From Pseudohongiella sp040877505 (GTDB taxonomy: Bacteria > Pseudomonadota > Gammaproteobacteria > Pseudomonadales > Pseudohongiellaceae): a stretch of 64,000 nt of DNA. Positions 7,426 to 16,406 of the stretch are shown piece after piece. The stretch's first letter is position 1. Every line of letters begins with the position of its first letter. Both the position numbers and the translations under genes were made by a program. Under the pieces are notes generated by a model. The model was not told the origin of the DNA. It saw only the letters and a program-made list of their open reading frames with translations, and ran no database searches. The DNA is taken from positions 1-64,000 of the forward strand of contig NZ_JBBDNQ010000010.1 in NCBI RefSeq assembly GCF_040877505.1. Reading direction: 5' to 3'.

Positions 7426-8567
7426 TGTATTCCTTCATACAGTGCCTGTATGGTGCCGGAAACATTTTCGATGGTGCGCAGCAGGCGACCGGTGCGTGGA
7501 TCACGTACCTGCAGGCCCTCGCTGGTGGACAATACCATCAGCGGATCATCGCCAGGGGTCAGCAGTACGCCGCGGGCAGTGACGTCTTCACCCAGTTCGA
7601 TGCGAATGCCGCGGTTGCCGGTCAGCATGTTGTAGACCCAGACTTCGGTGCCGGGTTTCTCAAAGGTTTCCTGACCACCGCCTTCATGCATCAGTGTGAC
7701 CAGCAGTGCTTCGCCGTCATGGTAGGCAAAAGGCTGATAGCTGCCGATGCGCCAGCTGTCGTCTGGCTTGGGCATGACGCCGTTGACGTCCGGGGTCCCG
7801 TCGCTTTCCGGGTTGATATCGAATGCAGCGGTAACCACCAGCGAATCGCCCTCAAGCTTTACCTTGCGCAGGTAGCCATCAAAAGACATGAACATCCAGC
7901 CATCGGCGGCGGGCACCGAGTAGTCGTAGACCGGGTCAGCAAACACATCGAAGAAGGACGCGCTCTGAATGCGGCGGGTTTCCTGGCCGGCACTGTTCAA
8001 TTGAATGTACTGCGCGGTACCATCACCACAGACAGAAATCCAGCCCTGTGCTTCCGGGTAGATGCCTGAACAGCTTGGCAGCGAGACTTCACCGATGAAG
8101 GTTTCGGTTTCAATATCGACCAGGCTGACAGAGGTGGCAGGTGTAATGTTCCAGACACCGGCGAAACGGTCATTGATCAGGCCCATCATTCCCGCGTGGC
8201 CAATGCCGGCCGCGCGCGCGGGAATTTCGACTTCGCTGATCGCGGTGGCGGTGGCGACATCATAAATCTGTACTACGTCGGTTCGCTCACCCAGGCTGCC
8301 TCGGGAGTAATAGCTGCCGTAGGCATAGAGCAGCCCTTCGCTCATGCGTGGCGCCAGGGCGGGAGAGAATGAGGACACCAGCAGGGTGCCACCAATAACG
8401 CCTTCGTCAGCATCGACCAGGAAGACCGTGTCACCGCGGCGAACGGTCACCCAGTGTTGGTCAAACCCTTCAATGACGCCGACTTCGCCGACGACGCTAT
8501 CCCATTGTGCATTGACGACGCCAGTGGCCGCCAGCGATGCGGCCAGCGCAAGCATACGTATTTTCAT
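7422..8567 (-). CDS. mauB: Amine dehydrogenase large (alpha) subunit, beta-propeller
   Basis: A 381-residue periplasmic protein with a Sec signal peptide (residues 1-20, ending VNA). The rest reads as repeated beta-strand blades (motifs of the kind VSLVDIETETF and VQIYDVATATA) typical of the seven-bladed propeller large subunit of TTQ amine dehydrogenases. It carries no cofactor but forms the scaffold and substrate channel with MauA. It is the first gene of the operon mauB-mauE-mauD-mauA-mauG-like. A GGGG-type Shine-Dalgarno precedes the ATG. No mauF and no amicyanin or azurin gene accompanies it. aauB is the alternative name if the substrate is aromatic. Confidence 0.9.
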   Translation of the reverse strand: MKIRMLALAASLAATGVVNAQWDSVVGEVGVIEGFDQHWVTVRRGDTVFLVDADEGVIGGTLLVSSFSPALAPRMSEGLLYAYGSYYSRGSLGERTDVVQIYDVATATAISEVEIPARAAGIGHAGMMGLINDRFAGVWNITPATSVSLVDIETETFIGEVSLPSCSGIYPEAQGWISVCGDGTAQYIQLNSAGQETRRIQSASFFDVFADPVYDYSVPAADGWMFMSFDGYLRKVKLEGDSLVVTAAFDINPESDGTPDVNGVMPKPDDSWRIGSYQPFAYHDGEALLVTLMHEGGGQETFEKPGTEVWVYNMLTGNRGIRIELGEDVTARGVLLTPGDDPLMVLSTSEGLQVRDPRTGRLLRTIENVSGTIQALYEGIQ

Positions 8568-8587
8568 TTGTTACCCCTGTTTGCTAA

Positions 8588-8640
8588 GTTCTGTTGCCGG
8601 TTTCTATTGCCGAGTTCTATTGCGGTTTTGTATTGAAATT
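8588..8640. repeat. Imperfect short tandem motif upstream of mauB
   Basis: Four degenerate units of about 12-14 bases with the core TTCTATTGCCG (variants GTTCTGTTGCCGG, TTTCTATTGCCG, GTTCTATTGCGG, TTTTGTATTG) lie just upstream of the mauB start. The position suits a regulatory site of the amine operon, but no regulator gene is present nearby and the units are poorly conserved. I see no convincing -35/-10 pair in 8568-8806. Confidence 0.4.
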
Positions 8641-8806
8641 CCGGGTCCGGGCCAGCGTCAATCTGTTTCATTCGTCTCTCGCTCTGTTGGGACATCCATT
8701 TCTGTTAAGCACTGGTGTGTGCACTGCAACATGTCACTTTTTTATTGTCAGGCACCAGGATGATGCGCTTGACGGTGTTAATCACTGAATTTACAGGGTG
8801 TTGCGC

Positions 8807-10576
8807 CTATTCATGGTCTGGATGTGCAACATCAGTGCCACTGACGCGGGCGAATCCATTGTTAACCAGCGCATGGCTTAGTGCACTAAGTTGATTAACA
8901 TAGCGCTCTGCGCGGTTGCTGTACTGAGTCGACACGGGGTTCTGAACCTGAACAGCACTGAAAGTGGCCACCGCGCGCCTGGTTTTGTGGGGTGCCAGAC
9001 AGGCCGGTTCGAATTCGAGGCCGGTAAAGGTTATCAGCTCACGGATCCGGGTTTCCGGGTCATTCACCAATGAGGCGTAGTCGACAATATGGATCGATTC
9101 CGCATAGCTTTGCTGCCAGTACGCAACGATGCGGGCATGAACCGCATAATAATGGCCGATATCAGCGAGCCGGTGCGCGCAAGGCCAGTCCTTGGAAAAT
9201 TTGTGCCGGTAGATTGAGAAACCCACATCCATGGGATCACGTTGCAGGTAGACAATGGGTGAGCCTGGGAACAGCATGCGGATCAGGCCGATTGACCGGA
9301 AATTAAGCGGTTGTTTATCGACCACATGGGTCTTGCCTGCCGTTACCGGTAGTGCCGCCAGGTAGCGTTTGCGCCAGTCTGGTGCCTGATGGCGTACCAT
9401 GTCACGCGCGGCATCAACGCCCTGGTCGCGTGCCACAGCCATCAGTTCTTCGTGAATGTCGTACAGTGTGGGCAGTTCCCCTGCGCCGTGAACCAGTGAG
9501 TGTGAGGCCAGGATCGATTCGATCAGGGTCGTGCCCGATCGTGGCATACCCACCACAAAGATGGGTCGTGGGTGATCGGCATCATCGCTCTCTAAGCCTG
9601 GATTGAGGCCTGGATCCAGGTCGCTGAAGATGGCAGGTAGCAGTGCCAGCTCACTCTCAATCAACGCGGGCTGATAAACAAAACCCTCCTGTTCGGATAT
9701 GCGCCGGTTAATCTCATTGCCCTGGTCCCATGCCGCGAACGCCTGCGCACATTCATCCCGACGATCCAGTGCGCTGCCCAGCGTAAAACCGAGCATGACC
9801 CGATACTCCGGGTGCACGGCCGGGTCAGTAAACAATTCTCTGACGACCTCGATTTCTGCATCGTCCAGCCTGCCTTCACACAGCGCGCCGAGTTCAACAT
9901 AGGCGGTCGCAAACCCGGGCCGTGCCGCGATGGCGCGCCGACAGTAGTGCTCGGCAACGTCCAGTTCGCCGGTCAGGTGGTGCAATCGGCATAATGTGTA
10001 CAGCAGTTCGGCAGTGCCGGGTGCAATATTTTGCGCGGCGTCAAGATAGCGCCGGGCCTGCTCGTATTGTTGCGCGGCAATGGTGAGACGCGCCGCGCCG
10101 ATCAGCATGGATGCATCACCGGGTTTTAGCGCCAGGACTCGTTCATAGGCGGTGATGGCATCGCTGAATCGTGATGCTTCAAAGTGGGCACGGGAGAGCG
10201 CCTGCCAGGCCTGATGAGAATCGGGGTGTGATTGTGTCCAGCCCTGCGCGATGCGCAACAGTTCAAGCCAGTCCCTGATATCTGCGGCCAGTGCGGCGGC
10301 GACCTGCCAGACCTGGGGGTTGTCAGGGTTTACCTGCTGAGCGCGGGCCAGCACTTTAAGTGCATCACCGTGCTGGTCCGAGCGGGCCAGGGTTCGGGCC
10401 AGCAGCAACAATGCCTGTGGGTGACCGGGATGGTGACCCAGGAGGTTATTGAACGCTATGACAGAATCTGCGTAGTTGCCGGCCTGGTAAAGGGCAGAGC
10501 CCAGCATCAGGCCGGCGTCAAGGTCGCCCGGTTGGCGGGCGACCCGGTCACGCAGCTGGTGGATGACGTCTATCAA
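8807..10576 (-). CDS. TPR-repeat sulfotransferase
   Basis: A 589-residue two-part protein. Residues 1 to about 240 form tetratricopeptide repeats (helical pairs with the AL..A spacing). Residues about 335-560 are a sulfotransferase domain. The phosphosulfate-binding loop is GMPRSGTT at 343-350, and a second PAPS-binding segment follows around IVYLQRDPMDVGFSIYRH. Such enzymes transfer sulfate from PAPS to a peptide, lipid or glycan; the acceptor here is unknown. No signal peptide is seen, so it should be cytoplasmic. Its start overlaps the stop of the upstream TonB-dependent receptor by four bases (10573-10576). The two are therefore translationally coupled, a pairing I recall from other marine proteobacteria. 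Confidence 0.88.
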   Translation of the reverse strand: MIDVIHQLRDRVARQPGDLDAGLMLGSALYQAGNYADSVIAFNNLLGHHPGHPQALLLLARTLARSDQHGDALKVLARAQQVNPDNPQVWQVAAALAADIRDWLELLRIAQGWTQSHPDSHQAWQALSRAHFEASRFSDAITAYERVLALKPGDASMLIGAARLTIAAQQYEQARRYLDAAQNIAPGTAELLYTLCRLHHLTGELDVAEHYCRRAIAARPGFATAYVELGALCEGRLDDAEIEVVRELFTDPAVHPEYRVMLGFTLGSALDRRDECAQAFAAWDQGNEINRRISEQEGFVYQPALIESELALLPAIFSDLDPGLNPGLESDDADHPRPIFVVGMPRSGTTLIESILASHSLVHGAGELPTLYDIHEELMAVARDQGVDAARDMVRHQAPDWRKRYLAALPVTAGKTHVVDKQPLNFRSIGLIRMLFPGSPIVYLQRDPMDVGFSIYRHKFSKDWPCAHRLADIGHYYAVHARIVAYWQQSYAESIHIVDYASLVNDPETRIRELITFTGLEFEPACLAPHKTRRAVATFSAVQVQNPVSTQYSNRAERYVNQLSALSHALVNNGFARVSGTDVAHPDHE

Positions 10577-13500
10577 AACGGATTGAGGCTGCTCAGGCTT
10601 TGAAAGTCAGCGGAGACACCGAGGTAGGCAACTCGCCCACGAGGCCCCACCGGCAGGTTCAGATAGCTGGGGTCTGGCTCCTGCTTGGTGAGGTTGTTGA
10701 TCCCGCCGTACACTTCGAAGCCATTGTTGAAGCTGTAGCTGCCCTGAATGTCGTGTACCATCACCGCATCGGTTTTCAGGAAATCGGAGAGGTCCGGCTG
10801 GCGGGCAAGTTCTTCGTCCTGATATATGTTCAGCTCACTCTGATATCGGAACCGGTAAGTCAATGACAGCGGTCCGCGCAGCCAGTTGGCACTCAGGTTG
10901 GCTACCCATTCCGGCGCCTGCTGGCCCAACAGCGTTTCCACCTGGCCGGCTTCTTCGATCTGCCTGGGTTCAACTGTAGGCTGGGTTTTTAAGGACTCGA
11001 GATAGGTGCCGTTAAATGACAGCGAAAGCATGCCCAGGTTGCTGAGATCTATCGGGTAGTTGACACTGAAGTCGACACCCGAAGTGTACAGGTTACTGAC
11101 GTTGACCGGACGTTGCTCCAGGTCCACGATCACCCCGACCAGAGCGCCTGTTGTCGACCGTGTAAACAGCTCGCAGAAAGCATTGTCTGTGCTTGGCTGG
11201 TCGTAGCAGCGTTCAACGATTTCGTCCGCGCTGGGATAGAGCACGCCCTGTGACATGTCGATTTCCCACCAGTCAACCGCGGCCACCAGGCCCGGCATCC
11301 ATTGCGGTGTGTACACGACCCCGAGGGTCTGGGTGTTGCTGGTCTCTTCCATCAGACTGGGGTTGCCGCCGCGCACGCCCGGACGACCTACCGGTGAGGC
11401 GGATACGAAGCCGTTGGGGTCCAGGCCCAGTGCCGTCAATTCAGCGGTACAGTTGGCCACGGTGTTGGCCGTCTGCGCGTTCAGGTTGGCCGCTTCACAG
11501 GGATCTTCCGGGCGGAACGAGGCCTGGTTTTCCGGTTCGAACAGCTCGGCCAGGTTGGGTGCGCGCACAGATTCGCCCAGCGAGCCGCGAACGATGACAC
11601 TGTCGTTCAGTGTCCAGTTGAGACCGAAGCTGAATGCGGTTGTCTCACCAATGGTTGACCAGTCTGAGTACCGGAATGCACCGTCCACTCGCAGGCTCTG
11701 CATCAATGGACCGAGGTCCTGAAAAATGGGTGCCGATACTTCGGTAAATACTTCGGACACGTCGTAGGACGAACTGCTGGGCCGGGTGAAATCCAGTGGT
11801 GTCAGACCATTGGGGTTGCTGAGGATGCTGGCAGGTGTGTTGGATATTTTTTCTTCGCGGTATTCGCCGCCCACCACAAAATCAACAGGCCCGCCGGGTA
11901 ATTCAAGCCCAAAGCCGGAGCTGTCGCCGGACAGGAAAGCGTTAAACACGGTCTGCTCCGATTCACCCTCATTGACGATGGGAGAGCCCGCATTGGTAAT
12001 AAATTGCTGGGCGGGACCGTTGGGGTCGTCCGGGTTGATCTGGCCGGGCGAGAAGTAATATTGCGTGCCGTCCAGGAAGGGGTTGAACGGAACGCAGCCA
12101 CTGTTGGGGCCGGGTGTGAATGTCATGTTGGCTGGCTCGCCCCATATCCCCGGGTTCCAGGGGGATACCACAGGATCGTTGGGCGGTACGGCCGATGGAT
12201 CAAGGTTGGAACGGCAGGTGGCCTGACCTGTCGCCGGGTCCATCACCGCGTCCAGGGCAGCGAAATAGCGGTCTTCGAGACGCTGATTGCTGAGCCGTGT
12301 GGTCACTTCGGTAATACCGTAGTTGGCTGATGCTTCGTAGCGCAGCCAGTCTGTGAGTTCACCTCTGAAACCGGCGACCAGGCGGGTGGTGTCCCGGGTA
12401 TTGTCATTCAGTGAACGCATCTCGAGATCGTCGCGTGCCAGGTTGATGCTGGGGTCATCAATGGTTGCCAGCACGTCGTTGAAAGCATCTGGAATGAACG
12501 GATTGTCAAGGCTCAGTTCGAGTACGGTGGTATAAGACGAACTGCGCGGGTTGATAGCGTCAGTGCGCACAAATTTGAACTCGGTGAATGCGGTGTGATT
12601 CTCAGTGAGATCATAACGTCCATTCAGGTTGAATGAGTGCGTCTCCAGTTCGGGGATCAATGATGACGAGAAATAGGCTGTGGGTGTGCCATCGGCACCC
12701 AGGTGGGCGAAGCCGGAGGTGGGCTGGCCCACTTCAAACAGCGACCCGTCGGCAGACAGTGCGATTGGTGAAGGGTAGGTAAGCGCTTCACCGGTTGCCC
12801 TGACGGTGCCCAGAATGTCGTAGCGTCCGTCAGGTGCGGTAAACGTATAGTTGCGCGATCCCGGCGGTGTCAGGGTGCGGTCTGGCACGTTGGGGTCGTC
12901 TGCCTGGCCGTATTCTGCCGGGTTGTTATTGATATACTGTCGGCCCGTGATGCCGTAGTCGCGGTCCTTGGTTTCCAGCCTTTCCTGTTTGCGGAATTCG
13001 TAGCTGGAGGTGATATTGCCGCGGCCACCGTCAAAGTTGGTGCCAAAAACAAAGGATGCAAAGAAATCCTCGGCGTCGCCTTCGTCTGACATGCCACCCT
13101 GTGTTCGTACCGCGACACCTTCAAAATCGTCTTTGAGTACAAAGTTGACGGCGCCGGATACTGCGTCAGCACCGTATACAGCGGACGCGCCACCCGTCAA
13201 CACGTCGACCCGTTCGATCAGGGCGATGGGAATGGTGTTGGTGTCGACCAGTGGTTCACCGGTGGCCAGCGCGCTCACGTGGCGGCGACCATTGACCAGG
13301 GTGAGTGTACGGTTGTTGCCGAGGTTACGAAGGTTCAGGGCGTTGACACCTACCTGCGAGCCACCGTCGGTGCCCTGCGTTTCAAACGAGCCTGAAGACC
13401 CTACAAGGGCGCCCACCTCACTGATAAAGTCTTCGATATTGGTGGCGCCGGACTGCTCGAGCTGTTCAGCTCCCAGAGACAGAACGGGGGCCGAATAGTC

Positions 13501-13674
13501 ACCTTCAAAATGTGTTATACGTGACCCTGTTACGACGACTTCTTCCAGCTGAGGTTGGTCTGCGCCATCCTGGGCATAAAGTGGTGACGTCAATGGGAAG
13601 AGTGTCAGGGAAATCGCGGCTGATAGTATATTGACTTTATGGGGAATACTTTTTTTGTTGCTGCGGGGTGGCAT
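10573..13674 (-). CDS. TonB-dependent outer membrane receptor
   Basis: A 1033-residue receptor for energy-dependent import across the outer membrane. A signal peptide ends near ...SPLYAQ (about 35). It is followed by the TonB-box-like stretch LEEVVVTGSRI, a plug domain (about 45-165, with the ...GGASAVYGADAVSGAVNFVL motif region) and a large beta-barrel ending in a C-terminal phenylalanine. The length and plug motifs resemble the oar/BtuB-like receptors of Caulobacter and Xanthomonas type. The ligand cannot be told. A GAGGAAAA Shine-Dalgarno lies 7 bases before the ATG. It forms a two-gene operon with the sulfotransferase and has a candidate promoter at 13704-13734. Confidence 0.92.
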   Translation of the reverse strand: MPPRSNKKSIPHKVNILSAAISLTLFPLTSPLYAQDGADQPQLEEVVVTGSRITHFEGDYSAPVLSLGAEQLEQSGATNIEDFISEVGALVGSSGSFETQGTDGGSQVGVNALNLRNLGNNRTLTLVNGRRHVSALATGEPLVDTNTIPIALIERVDVLTGGASAVYGADAVSGAVNFVLKDDFEGVAVRTQGGMSDEGDAEDFFASFVFGTNFDGGRGNITSSYEFRKQERLETKDRDYGITGRQYINNNPAEYGQADDPNVPDRTLTPPGSRNYTFTAPDGRYDILGTVRATGEALTYPSPIALSADGSLFEVGQPTSGFAHLGADGTPTAYFSSSLIPELETHSFNLNGRYDLTENHTAFTEFKFVRTDAINPRSSSYTTVLELSLDNPFIPDAFNDVLATIDDPSINLARDDLEMRSLNDNTRDTTRLVAGFRGELTDWLRYEASANYGITEVTTRLSNQRLEDRYFAALDAVMDPATGQATCRSNLDPSAVPPNDPVVSPWNPGIWGEPANMTFTPGPNSGCVPFNPFLDGTQYYFSPGQINPDDPNGPAQQFITNAGSPIVNEGESEQTVFNAFLSGDSSGFGLELPGGPVDFVVGGEYREEKISNTPASILSNPNGLTPLDFTRPSSSSYDVSEVFTEVSAPIFQDLGPLMQSLRVDGAFRYSDWSTIGETTAFSFGLNWTLNDSVIVRGSLGESVRAPNLAELFEPENQASFRPEDPCEAANLNAQTANTVANCTAELTALGLDPNGFVSASPVGRPGVRGGNPSLMEETSNTQTLGVVYTPQWMPGLVAAVDWWEIDMSQGVLYPSADEIVERCYDQPSTDNAFCELFTRSTTGALVGVIVDLEQRPVNVSNLYTSGVDFSVNYPIDLSNLGMLSLSFNGTYLESLKTQPTVEPRQIEEAGQVETLLGQQAPEWVANLSANWLRGPLSLTYRFRYQSELNIYQDEELARQPDLSDFLKTDAVMVHDIQGSYSFNNGFEVYGGINNLTKQEPDPSYLNLPVGPRGRVAYLGVSADFQSLSSLNPF

Positions 13675-13703
13675 GTTTTTTCCTCACATTGCATTTCGGT
13701 TGC

Positions 13704-13734
13704 AAAATACGTGCTGGTGTTAACAAACTGTCAA
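13704..13734 (-). promoter_or_regulatory. Candidate sigma-70 promoter of the TonB receptor operon
   Basis: On the minus strand a perfect TTGACA (13734-13729) is followed after 18-19 bases by GTATTT/TATTTT (about 13710-13704). It lies about 30 bases upstream of the receptor ATG and downstream of an AT-rich tract. Confidence 0.45.
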
Positions 13735-14054
13735 ACGTGAAGTGGCATTATTCGTGCCAAGGTTTTATTGCGGATGTGTGCGCGAATTCGGGGCACAAAA
13801 ATCCATCATTTGAATGCAAAAGAGAAATGATGATTTATTAATCAAGGCAGCATTATCTAACAACAAAAAACGTTTCTTCGGTCATCGGCGAAAATGAACT
13901 CATGGTGGATAAGCACCGTTTTGTAGCAGGGCAGGTCTTGTTGAAAAATTCCTCGCCCCTTTTTCGTGCGCCAGTTCTGCCCGTGAAAATCGCCCCCGAC
14001 TGGTGCGGATCGAGCCACAACGGTGCTCGCAACCGCGTTTATGGGCGTTCGTTT

Positions 14055-14110
14055 ATGGGGACGGAGGGAATACTTTTTGACCAGTCAAAAAGTATTCCCT
14101 CCGTCCCCAT
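14055..14110. repeat. Dispersed palindromic repeat, copy 3
   Basis: Left arm 14055-14078 and right arm 14087-14110 are perfect reverse complements. The 8-base centre GACCAGTC is different from other copies, and its outer three bases still pair (GAC/GTC). A partial right-arm fragment follows at 14115-14130, repeating the flank AAACGC. It lies in the intergenic region before the methyltransferase. Confidence 0.9.
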
Positions 14111-14213
14111 AAACGCCGTCCCCATAAACGCATCCCGTCGAGGGCTTCTTGCCAATTGGGCTGATCAACGTTAGTTTTAGGTATCAGACTTCAAACAACG
14201 AGAACAATAAAAT

Positions 14214-14906
14214 ATGGCGAGCAATGATTTCCTGGAAAAAGCCTGGCGTGAGAATGGCCCCAAAGTCATCTCCGGGTTCTCCCGTCCGCTGTATCACAAT
14301 CTGCAGGGTTTGCTGCGAGGCTATAAGTACGACAAGCGTGCATATGGCGGGATGATCCGTCATACCGAGGCGGGCATGCTGACCCTTTGGGCATCCCGAA
14401 TACCGCAGGGCGGGGTGATCGTGGAGATAGGCTGCTACGGCGGTCTGTCGACCAGTTATCTGCTGCGCGGTGCAGGTTCACGGGCAGGTCACGTGTATGC
14501 CATTGACCCTTTTGCCCGGGATCTGGAAATCCAGGCCGAGCGCACAGACAATTGTGTGTCGCTGGAGGACAAACCGAGCAAGGCGCTGGTGGCATCACGG
14601 CTGGAGCAGAATGGCTTTGCGGGTCGCTTTACCCTGATTGAAGGGTTTTCCCAGGAAGCTGCGCGTGACTGGGACAAGTCTGTGGGTATCGACTTTTTGT
14701 GGATAGACGGCAATCACGAACAGGCTTATCAGGATTTCAAGGATTTTGAGCCTTACCTGAACCCCGGCGCCCGTGTTGCAGTGCACGACGCCCACCCGCG
14801 CTATGGTTATATGGCAGTGGTCGAAGATGTGAAGAAGATCTTTGGCAAGGGCTGCTGGCGTGACATGGAGCATGTGAAAAGCATTATCAGCGGCGTCAAA
14901 GCTTGA
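14214..14906 (+). CDS. Class I SAM-dependent methyltransferase
   Basis: A 230-residue protein of the Methyltransf_24-like group. The SAM-binding motif I is VIVEIGCYGGLST at about 68-80, followed by an acidic strand end (YAIDPF, about 95-100). A later DFLWIDGNHEQAY segment contains the Asp-Gly-Asn-His typical of metal-assisted members, and VAVHDAH follows. The acceptor is unknown. The start has only a weak Shine-Dalgarno (CGAGA). It is a single gene bracketed by two dispersed palindromes (14055-14110 and 14929-14979). Confidence 0.8.
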   Translation: MASNDFLEKAWRENGPKVISGFSRPLYHNLQGLLRGYKYDKRAYGGMIRHTEAGMLTLWASRIPQGGVIVEIGCYGGLSTSYLLRGAGSRAGHVYAIDPFARDLEIQAERTDNCVSLEDKPSKALVASRLEQNGFAGRFTLIEGFSQEAARDWDKSVGIDFLWIDGNHEQAYQDFKDFEPYLNPGARVAVHDAHPRYGYMAVVEDVKKIFGKGCWRDMEHVKSIISGVKA

Positions 14907-14928
14907 GGCAAAATGAATGGGGAAAAGA

Positions 14929-14979
14929 ATGGGGACGGAGGCAATACTTTTCATAGAAAAGTATTGCCTCCGTCCCCAT
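14929..14979. repeat. Dispersed palindromic repeat, copy 4, with changes matched in both arms
   Basis: Left arm 14929-14952 reads ...GGAGGCAATAC instead of ...GGAGGGAATAC. The right arm 14956-14979 has the complementary GTATTGCCTCC. The inner end also changed together (TTTTC with GAAAA). Broken arm fragments flank it on both sides (about 14916-14926 and 14983-15002). It begins 22 bases after the methyltransferase stop. Confidence 0.9.
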
Positions 14980-15035
14980 TCTTTTTTCCGTCCCCATTCT
15001 TTTGGTCTATAACAGGAGAAATGGGAGCTCTTGTT

Positions 15036-16118
15036 ATGCGCAATATCGTGATGGGTGTCGATGGCACCTGGAATAAACCCGATCAGGTGGACCGGCAGCG
15101 TCAGGTGCCGAGCAATGTGGTGAAAGCGGTGCGGGCAGTCAGGGTCAACGCACCGCAGGTTGAGCAGTTACGCTACTATGACACCGGTGTCGGCACGGCG
15201 GGGATGCTGGACAAATTGTGGGGCGGCGTGGCTGGCAACGGTCTGTTTGGCAATATGCGTAAAGCATACGCCTGGTTATTGACTCAGTATCAGCCGGATG
15301 ACCGTTTATTTCTGTTTGGCTTCAGCCGTGGCGCATTCACCGTGCGCAGCCTGGCGGGTATGTTGGGGGTGTGCGGTATTCCCCAGTGTCGCGGCGGTGA
15401 CGCCCAGGGTGTGAATGAACAGGATGTTAATGAACAGGCGATGGCCCTGGCGGACAAAGCGTCGCAGATCTATCGTATGAAGGATGCAAACGAGCGCCAA
15501 AAAGCAGGGCAGGCGTTTCGCGCTGAACATCAGTCCCTGCCGGGCAAGGTACATTTTCTGGGGGTCTGGGACACCGTCGGCGCTATGGGGCTTCCCACCA
15601 GAGGGCCGCTGGGCTGGCTCACCCGTTCACGGCACCGTTTCCACGATGTCTGCCTGGGTGACAATGTCAGTCATGCCTATCATGCACTGGCGATTAACGA
15701 GCAGCGCGCGCCTTTCGAGCCATGCCTGTGGCTGCCGCCGTGCCCGACGCCATGCAAAACCGTAGAACAGATGTGGTTTGCCGGGGTGCACTCCAATGTT
15801 GGTGGTGGCTACGCGGATGCCGGTTTGTCTGACCAGGCATTGATGTGGATGCTGGAAGCGGCGGGGCGACATGGCCTGGTGCTGGATCCGTATTACCTGA
15901 AGCGGCGCGTTGACCCCAATATTTTTGGCGAATTGCGTGATTCCCTGTCTGCCATGTACAGGACACCGCTAACGGGATTGCCGCGTCTGCGCAAAATCGG
16001 CAATGGCGCATTGGGTGAAGCCGTTCATCCGAGCGTGTTCAGGCGCTGGCGCGCACCCAGCCGCCCGGAGGAAATACCGGCCAACGTGGTCACAGGGGAA
16101 AGTGGTGAATTAACCTGA
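15036..16118 (+). CDS. DUF2235 alpha/beta-hydrolase (T6SS Tle1-like phospholipase family)
   Basis: A 360-residue protein beginning MRNIVMGVDGTWNKP, the usual opening of DUF2235 proteins. The nucleophile elbow is GFSRG at 95-99 with Ser97. Conserved family stretches VHFLGVWDTVGAMGLP and WFAGVHSNVGGGY follow. The family includes Tle1 phospholipase effectors of type VI secretion, but many members are stand-alone cytoplasmic hydrolases. No vgrG, immunity or other T6SS gene is near, so an effector role is not supported. I chose ATG 15036 because GGAG lies 8 bases upstream; an in-frame ATG at 15021 is possible. A longer open frame reaching back to 14913 would run through a dispersed repeat and is unlikely. 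Confidence 0.82.
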   Translation: MRNIVMGVDGTWNKPDQVDRQRQVPSNVVKAVRAVRVNAPQVEQLRYYDTGVGTAGMLDKLWGGVAGNGLFGNMRKAYAWLLTQYQPDDRLFLFGFSRGAFTVRSLAGMLGVCGIPQCRGGDAQGVNEQDVNEQAMALADKASQIYRMKDANERQKAGQAFRAEHQSLPGKVHFLGVWDTVGAMGLPTRGPLGWLTRSRHRFHDVCLGDNVSHAYHALAINEQRAPFEPCLWLPPCPTPCKTVEQMWFAGVHSNVGGGYADAGLSDQALMWMLEAAGRHGLVLDPYYLKRRVDPNIFGELRDSLSAMYRTPLTGLPRLRKIGNGALGEAVHPSVFRRWRAPSRPEEIPANVVTGESGELT

Positions 16119-16180
16119 TCTGGTTTGTTTGGGACTATTGAAAAACACCGGCCTGAGGGGACACCCGGATGTTCAGGCGG

Positions 16181-16324
16181 TCAGTGTTTAACTGGCTTGT
16201 CTGATTCGGGAGCCTGCTCGCGGTTGATTTTGAATTCCGGCGCTGACTGGCCTTTGTCCTGCTCGCGCTGCTTTTTGATTTCGGCCATCTTTTCTTTGAC
16301 GATATCGGCAAATTTGTCTGACAT
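16181..16324 (-). CDS. Small charged hypothetical protein, 47 residues
   Basis: A short ORF starting MSDKFADIVKEKMAEIKKQR and ending SDKPVKH. It has a textbook Shine-Dalgarno (AAGGAG) 7 bases before its ATG. The sequence is rich in Lys, Glu and Gln and should form a charged helix in its first half; there is no signal peptide or cysteine. It lies between the end of the DUF2235 gene and a minus-strand terminator that isolates it from the upstream peptidase gene, so it should have its own promoter. Function is unknown. Confidence 0.65.
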   Translation of the reverse strand: MSDKFADIVKEKMAEIKKQREQDKGQSAPEFKINREQAPESDKPVKH

Positions 16325-16406
16325 GGTGACACTCCTTGATTTCCTGTAAGACCTGATATTACTGGTCAGAGCGCCATTTTAGCGCCGGGCGCGGTAAATA
16401 CAAGGC

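Larger units (their letters stand above)
13675..14213. other. Intergenic region between the receptor and methyltransferase genes
   Basis: These 539 bases carry the divergent upstream regions of the TonB receptor (minus) and the methyltransferase (plus). They hold a candidate promoter at 13704-13734, an AT-rich stretch at about 13790-13880, and the dispersed palindrome at 14055-14110 followed by a broken fragment (GCCGTCCCCATAAACG, 14115-14130). I see no gene. Confidence 0.7.

Noticed and set aside
14913..15035. Extended N terminus for the DUF2235 gene
   Set aside because: The frame would translate a dispersed palindrome; the family start is MRNIV at 15036 with a ribosome site.
15036..16118. 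Type VI secretion effector locus
   Set aside because: Only the DUF2235 domain is present; no vgrG, PAAR, adaptor or immunity gene adjoins it.
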